Shown here: positions 6,398 through 10,564 of the stretch, piece by piece
Numbering within the stretch: position 1 is the first letter of the stretch
How the letters are laid out: every line of letters begins with the position of its first letter
Assembly: GCA_043779285.1 (NCBI GenBank)
Contig: JAYWEL010000131.1
Span: 1 to 10,564 of the forward strand
Source: MGR-bin208 sp043779285
GTDB lineage: Bacteria > Bacteroidota > Bacteroidia > Chitinophagales > Chitinophagaceae
DNA length: 10,564 nt
Direction of reading: 5' to 3'
Made by a program: the position numbers and the translations under genes
Notes under the pieces: generated by a model
What the model saw: the letters and a program-made list of their open reading frames with translations, nothing else
Told to the model about the DNA's origin: nothing
The model's database searches: none

Positions 6398-8644
6398 TTA
6401 AATTGCACTTAATGCTCCTTCCCCTTCTCCCAATGCTTTGGCCAATTGATTTTCGATAGCCGTATCGTAAAGCTCTTTCCAGTTTTTAATATCTCCCCAA
6501 ATCTCATTATTTATTATGATGTCAGCTGAACTGACAATTCCTAAAAAGCTTGCCGGAAATTGTCCAAGAGTATTTTTGAAATCCTCTTCTTTTTTTGGAT
6601 CAACAGAAACTACTACCCTGCTTTGTGCTTCGCCAAATAAAAAGGCATCTTTCCGGAATTCATTTTCAAACGTTAATGAGAACCCTAACTCATCGGTAAA
6701 TCCGCTTTCACATAGGTTTACAAACAATCCACCTTCACTGATATCATGCGCCGATTCAAGTAATTTTTTTTCAATCAGCAATGAAACCATTTGCTGAAGT
6801 GCAAATTCTTCTTCCAGGTCAAAATAAGGAGCCGGAGAAAATTCTACTCCCTGTAATTTATGCAGGTACTCAGAACAATTCATGTCATTTTTTAATACGC
6901 CTAATACATAAATTAAATGTCCTTCTTTTTTAAAATTCAAGGTCATTTTATTATCCAGATTATCCAACAAACCAACCATACCTATTGTTGGCGTTGGATT
7001 CACCGGTCCATCCGGGTTTTGATTATAGAAACTTACATTTCCACCGGTAACGGGTGTATTAAATTTATTGCAGGCTTCCCCCATGCCTTTTACAGCATAT
7101 ACGAACTGATAGTATACTTCGGGGTCATACGGATTTCCAAAATTCAGGCAATTGGTAACGCCTAACGGTTTACCACCACTGCAAACTATATTCCGTGCCG
7201 CTTCGCTTACGGCTATAATGGCTCCTTTATACGGATCGGCAAAAACATAGCGGCTGTTACAATCGGTTGTAATGGCCAGTGCTTTGCCATTTTCTTTTAC
7301 TATCACTATCGCCGCATCACTCGGGGCATTGGTATTTGTATTTCCTGTGCCCACCATACTATCATACTGTGTATATACCCAACGTTTAGATGCAATAGAT
7401 GGCAATTGAATTAACTGCTCTGCTACCGATTTTAAATCCGTAGGCACGTCAATATTATTCGGATCGAATTGCTTTATTTTTTCAAAATATTTCGGCTCAG
7501 TATATGCTCTGTCATATTGTGGAGCACCACCACCCAAGACTAATTCTTCAGCGGGCAATTCAGCTTCTAGTTCTCCATGCATGTAAAATTTTAAAAGTCC
7601 ATCATCAGTTACTTCACCAATAACTGCACAAGGAAGATCCCATTTTACAAAAACGGCATGTACAATTTCTTCTTTCCCTTTTTCTACAACCATCAGCATT
7701 CGCTCCTGGCTTTCACTTAATAATAATTCCCAAGCCTTCATATTTTTTTGTCGTGTAGGAACCTTATCGAGGTCTATACGCATTCCCACTTTTCCTTTTG
7801 CACTCATCTCTGCAGTTGAACAAATAATTCCTGCAGCACCCATGTCCTGCATACCTATTACTGCTCCAGTTTTAATTACTTCCAGGCAGGCTTCTAATAA
7901 TTTTTTTTCCTGAAACGGATCACCCACCTGTACAGCAGGCAATTCTTCCATACTATCTGCCGTAATATCTGCAGAGGCAAAAGATGCACCACCTATCCCG
8001 TCTTTACCGGTAGCACTACCTACAAACATGACCGGGTTTGATTTACCTAATGCTATTGCTGATACTGTTTCTCCATTTTTTAAAATACCCACACTCATGG
8101 CATTAACCAATGGATTGGTATGATAAGATTGGTCGAAATAAATTTCTCCACCAACCATAGGCACCCCAAAGCAATTGCCGTAATGCCCGATACCATGAAC
8201 AACACCCGCTAATAAATGCTGGGTTTTTACTTCATCGAGGTTTCCAAACCGCAAAGAGTTTAAAGCGGCAATGGGCCTTGCACCCATGGTAAAAATATCG
8301 CGGTGAATACCTCCAACACCAGTAGCGGCACCTTGAAATGGTTCAATGGCCGAAGGATGATTATGTGATTCTATTTTAAATACGACTCCATACCCATCAC
8401 CGATATCCATTAATCCTGCATTCTCTTCACCGGCCTTTACCAGCATTTTTTCTCCATCCCGGGGTAAGGTCTTTAACCATTTGATAGAATTTTTATAACT
8501 ACAGTGTTCACTCCACATTCCGGAGAATGCACATAACTCCGTAAAGTTTGGTGTGCGGCCAAGTTTCAGTTTTATTAATTCAAATTCTTCCGGAGTCAGT
8601 CTGAGTTGTTGGGCAGTTTTTACAGTAACATCCATGATGGTCAT
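6398..8644 (-). CDS. purL: Phosphoribosylformylglycinamidine synthase subunit PurL
   Basis: Catalyses the fourth step of purine synthesis, converting FGAR, ATP and ammonia to FGAM. At 748 residues it is the small PurL, without the N-terminal PurS-like and C-terminal glutaminase domains of the large enzyme. It therefore needs separate PurQ and PurS, which are not in this window. The protein shows the tandem AIR-synthase-like arrangement: MWSEHCSYKNS with the catalytic His (about 47), SHNHPSAIEPFQGAATGVGG (about 93-112), QDMGAAGI in the first half, then QYDSMVGTGNTNTNAPSDAA and HDISEGG in the second half. The frame is open to an ATG at 8671, but family members start close to MDVTVKTAQQLRLT. I therefore chose the ATG at 8644; the one at 8635 is equally possible. 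It is the first gene of an operon with hldD. Confidence 0.96.
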   Translation of the reverse strand: MTIMDVTVKTAQQLRLTPEEFELIKLKLGRTPNFTELCAFSGMWSEHCSYKNSIKWLKTLPRDGEKMLVKAGEENAGLMDIGDGYGVVFKIESHNHPSAIEPFQGAATGVGGIHRDIFTMGARPIAALNSLRFGNLDEVKTQHLLAGVVHGIGHYGNCFGVPMVGGEIYFDQSYHTNPLVNAMSVGILKNGETVSAIALGKSNPVMFVGSATGKDGIGGASFASADITADSMEELPAVQVGDPFQEKKLLEACLEVIKTGAVIGMQDMGAAGIICSTAEMSAKGKVGMRIDLDKVPTRQKNMKAWELLLSESQERMLMVVEKGKEEIVHAVFVKWDLPCAVIGEVTDDGLLKFYMHGELEAELPAEELVLGGGAPQYDRAYTEPKYFEKIKQFDPNNIDVPTDLKSVAEQLIQLPSIASKRWVYTQYDSMVGTGNTNTNAPSDAAIVIVKENGKALAITTDCNSRYVFADPYKGAIIAVSEAARNIVCSGGKPLGVTNCLNFGNPYDPEVYYQFVYAVKGMGEACNKFNTPVTGGNVSFYNQNPDGPVNPTPTIGMVGLLDNLDNKMTLNFKKEGHLIYVLGVLKNDMNCSEYLHKLQGVEFSPAPYFDLEEEFALQQMVSLLIEKKLLESAHDISEGGLFVNLCESGFTDELGFSLTFENEFRKDAFLFGEAQSRVVVSVDPKKEEDFKNTLGQFPASFLGIVSSADIIINNEIWGDIKNWKELYDTAIENQLAKALGEGEGALSAI

Positions 8645-8670
8645 TAATTTTTTCTCTTTACAAAAGAGCA

Positions 8671-10065
8671 TTGAAAAAGTTAGTACAGCAAATTTACGAA
8701 CTGGGAATCCAATTGTGCCTCATTGCAAATTATCTTTTTATTAATAATAAAAAGTATTTTGCATTTCTTAAAAATAACAGCTTGGAATATATACTTTTTG
8801 TTAGCTACTTAGTCATATTTGCCTGGCTGGTCTGTAAAGTAAAATTTTTTACTAAATCGGGGCTCAATAGTTCTCAACTGATCATTTTATTTCTATTAAA
8901 AGTTTTAGCAGGTATTTTTTACGGCTGGGTTGGTTTGTACTATGGTCAGCTGGCACAGATGGTTGATACCTGGTCATTTCATTTTTATGGCATTGAAGAA
9001 AACCGGATACTTTTATCGAATCCGATTGAATATTTTACCAATATTTTCAGGGATGACTATCAGACCGGAGCTGTGGGTTTTTTTGCCAGCTCAAATTCTT
9101 ATTGGAATGACTTGAAAGTGAATGCCATGATTAAGATCCTATCAATCTTTAATTTATTCAGTTTAAATAACTATTTCACCAACGTTATTTTCTTCTCTTT
9201 CTTCACATTATTTGGACCCATTGCAGTTTACAGAGTAATGAATGATGTATTCCCAAATATGAAAGTACAGGTTCTATTGGCAACATTCCTTGTTCCATCA
9301 TTTTTATATTGGACCAGCGGAATTCATAAAGACGGACTTTTATTTACTGCTATAGGCATCATTGTATTCCAGGTTTATTTTGGATTAAAAAACAAAAGAT
9401 TCTCTATAATCAGTTTAATATCCATCGCATTCTCTTTATTAATAATTTTAGTATTACGCAATTTTCTGATTGTAATATTCATACCGGCTTTACTTTTATG
9501 GATCATAGCAAACCGGTTTCCAAACCATACCAAAACTGTTTACTTTACCGGATATGCTTTTTTCATACTCCTGTTTTTTACGTTAAAACATGTTCATCAT
9601 TCATTAAATTTTCCTGCAGCTGTTGTTAATAAACAGATGGAGTTTTCAAAACTAGTTGGCGGCTCGATAGTACCCATGAAAAAATTGGATCCTACAGCTA
9701 TAAGTTTTTTCCTGAATGCTCCACAGGCATTAAACCTGTCGGTTATCAGGCCATACCCTTCCGATGTAAAACATTTACTTTCATTAGCTGCTGCATCTGA
9801 AATAAATATTTTGTTACTGCTCTTTTTAATGTTTTTGTTCTGGCGTGTAAAGACAAAACCTTCGAGTCAATTTCTATATTTCTGTCTTTTCTTCTCTTTT
9901 TCATTGTTATTGACTATCGGTTATACTGTAAATTTTTTAGGAGCCATAGTTAGATACAGAAGTTTGATTATTCCTTTTTTAGTAGTACCAATGATCGCTC
10001 AAATTAATTGGAATAGAATAAATGTTCTCTTGTTTAATAATATTAATAAAAATACCTATATTTAA
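8671..10065 (+). CDS. Multi-pass membrane protein, possible polysaccharide polymerase-like
   Basis: I do not recognise this protein with certainty. It has up to 464 residues and roughly ten hydrophobic segments, near 38-57, 67-90, 168-188, 199-215, 221-237, 245-280, 288-305, 375-391, 400-420 and 428-444. Distinctive pieces are TSGIHKDG (215-222) between two membrane segments, IRPYPSD (359-365) before a hydrophobic segment, and GAIVRYRSLIIPFL (424-437). Arg-Pro-Tyr/Phe-Pro and Arg-Tyr-Arg motifs of this kind occur in Wzy-like and other glycan-assembly membrane proteins of Bacteroidota (from memory), so a role in surface polysaccharide is possible but unproven. No glycosyltransferase active-site motif is visible. 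The frame has no ATG near its start. TTG at 8671 is the outermost start given here; TTG at 8782 (codon 38), just before the first membrane segment, may be the true one. It is divergent from purL. Confidence 0.75.
   Translation: MKKLVQQIYELGIQLCLIANYLFINNKKYFAFLKNNSLEYILFVSYLVIFAWLVCKVKFFTKSGLNSSQLIILFLLKVLAGIFYGWVGLYYGQLAQMVDTWSFHFYGIEENRILLSNPIEYFTNIFRDDYQTGAVGFFASSNSYWNDLKVNAMIKILSIFNLFSLNNYFTNVIFFSFFTLFGPIAVYRVMNDVFPNMKVQVLLATFLVPSFLYWTSGIHKDGLLFTAIGIIVFQVYFGLKNKRFSIISLISIAFSLLIILVLRNFLIVIFIPALLLWIIANRFPNHTKTVYFTGYAFFILLFFTLKHVHHSLNFPAAVVNKQMEFSKLVGGSIVPMKKLDPTAISFFLNAPQALNLSVIRPYPSDVKHLLSLAAASEINILLLLFLMFLFWRVKTKPSSQFLYFCLFFSFSLLLTIGYTVNFLGAIVRYRSLIIPFLVVPMIAQINWNRINVLLFNNINKNTYI
8689..8696 (-). 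promoter_or_regulatory. Putative -7 box of the purL-hldD operon
   Basis: TAAATTTG on the minus strand matches every fixed base of TAnnTTTG and lies about 45 bases upstream of the chosen purL ATG. A well-spaced -33 TTG is missing; the nearest ones are 13 and 29 bases upstream. The box lies inside the 5' end of the longest open frame of the divergent membrane protein gene. Confidence 0.35.
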
Positions 10066-10165
10066 TTATTTTGCATTACCTATGCCAATTTTTACCTAAT
10101 TGTCAATTATTTTTCACTTTTTTTGCCGCATTCATCATTTTTTAAAATAAACTTCATAAAATATC

Positions 10166-10195
10166 TTGTTTTTTTATGGAGTTTCTTTTTCTTTG
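10166..10195 (+). promoter_or_regulatory. Candidate glnN promoter
   Basis: TTG (10166-10168) is followed after 19 bases by TTTCTTTG (10188-10195), seven of eight matches to the TAnnTTTG pattern at good spacing. The ATG is 16 bases beyond, giving a very short leader. The 145-base gap before glnN is otherwise AT-rich. It holds only a weak small inverted repeat (10097-10109) followed by T runs, which may help end the upstream transcript. Confidence 0.25.
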
Positions 10196-10210
10196 TTGAA
10201 AATAAAAACC

Positions 10211-10564
10211 ATGTCAGCCAGATTAAATGCCATTTCAAAAATTACATCAAATAATGAAACGGACGTAAAAGCATCTTCTCAAATAACTTCCATATTTGCA
10301 GAAAATGTTTTTACAGCAGAAGTATCCAGGCAATTTCTATCAGACGAAGCTTATAAGAGTTTAATGGGTTCTATCAAGGCTCAACAAAAAATTGACCGTG
10401 TTATGGCAAATCAAATTGCCAATGGTTTAAAAGCATGGGCCATGAGTAAAAATGTAACCCACTTTACGCATTGGTTTCAACCACTTACCGGAAGTACTGC
10501 CGAGAAACATGATTCCTTTTTTACCTTAAAAGGTGATGGCACTCCAATAGAAACTTTTGAAGCA
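10211..10564 (+). CDS. glnN: Glutamine synthetase type III, N-terminal part
   Basis: The first 118 codons of a gene that runs off the right edge. The translation begins MSARLNAISKITSNN and contains the N-terminal signatures of type III glutamine synthetase: FAENVFTAEVSRQFL (about 34-48), then the strongly conserved THWFQPLTGSTAEKHDSF (about 85-102). The enzyme forms glutamine from glutamate, ammonia and ATP in the cytoplasm. Type III enzymes are about 700-730 residues long and are the common form in Bacteroidota. The ATP-binding catalytic residues lie beyond the window, so their integrity cannot be judged. The ATG follows an A-rich leader (AAAATAAAAACC) without a Shine-Dalgarno sequence, as for the other genes here. 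Confidence 0.9.
   Translation, partial: MSARLNAISKITSNNETDVKASSQITSIFAENVFTAEVSRQFLSDEAYKSLMGSIKAQQKIDRVMANQIANGLKAWAMSKNVTHFTHWFQPLTGSTAEKHDSFFTLKGDGTPIETFEA

Noticed and set aside
8645..8671. Upstream extension of purL to the ATG at 8671
   Set aside because: The extra residues (MLFCKEKKL) do not fit the family N-terminus, which begins near MDVTV; the ATG at 8644 or 8635 is more likely.
10097..10109. Inverted repeat TAATTG-T-CAATTA followed by T-rich sequence as terminator of the membrane protein gene
   Set aside because: The stem is AT-only and 5-6 pairs long with a 1-3 base loop, too weak to call with confidence.
1..10564. CRISPR array, tRNA, rRNA, insertion sequence, toxin-antitoxin or defence system
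   Set aside because: I looked for regularly spaced repeats, cloverleaf-like sequences, transposase motifs and paired small genes and found none.

Overview
The window looks like ordinary chromosome from a Bacteroidota bacterium, probably of the Chitinophagaceae/Sphingobacteriia type. The evidence is low GC, A-rich leaders without Shine-Dalgarno sequences before nearly every start codon, several upstream boxes matching the Bacteroidota sigma factor consensus TAnnTTTG, a YidC with a long periplasmic domain next to pyrG, and a type III glutamine synthetase. No phage, plasmid, CRISPR, defence or insertion-sequence genes are visible, and no tRNA or rRNA.

Layout from left to right. Positions 1-186 are intergenic, with a long imperfect hairpin that has a GC-rich core (17-95) and a good intrinsic terminator (131-162) for the minus-strand unit pyrG (2156-3805) followed by yidC (187-2031). 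A 308-base divergent region (3806-4113) holds a well-matched pyrG promoter. It then leads into a plus-strand gene for an exported metal-dependent amidohydrolase (4114-5391). That gene meets hldD (5388-6389, minus) tail to tail, with the two stop codons interlocked in one TTAA. hldD lies 8 bases downstream of purL (6398-8644, minus), so those two form an operon. On the other side of the purL promoter a plus-strand gene encodes a multi-pass membrane protein of unknown function (8671-10065) with polymerase-like sequence features. The window ends inside glnN, type III glutamine synthetase (10211 onward).

The genes are mostly housekeeping: CTP synthesis, membrane protein insertion, purine synthesis, LPS core heptose synthesis and nitrogen assimilation. 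PyrG, PurL and GlnN share glutamine metabolism: PyrG uses glutamine as nitrogen donor, PurL needs PurQ to release ammonia from glutamine, and GlnN makes glutamine. This may be only chance proximity.

I found no convincing undescribed system. The most unusual feature is a 27-base GC-rich palindromic insert in frame within hldD, which adds about 8-9 residues to a surface loop. The GC-rich hairpin at the left end may be related to it. The membrane protein has no ATG near its N-terminus and appears to overlap the purL promoter.
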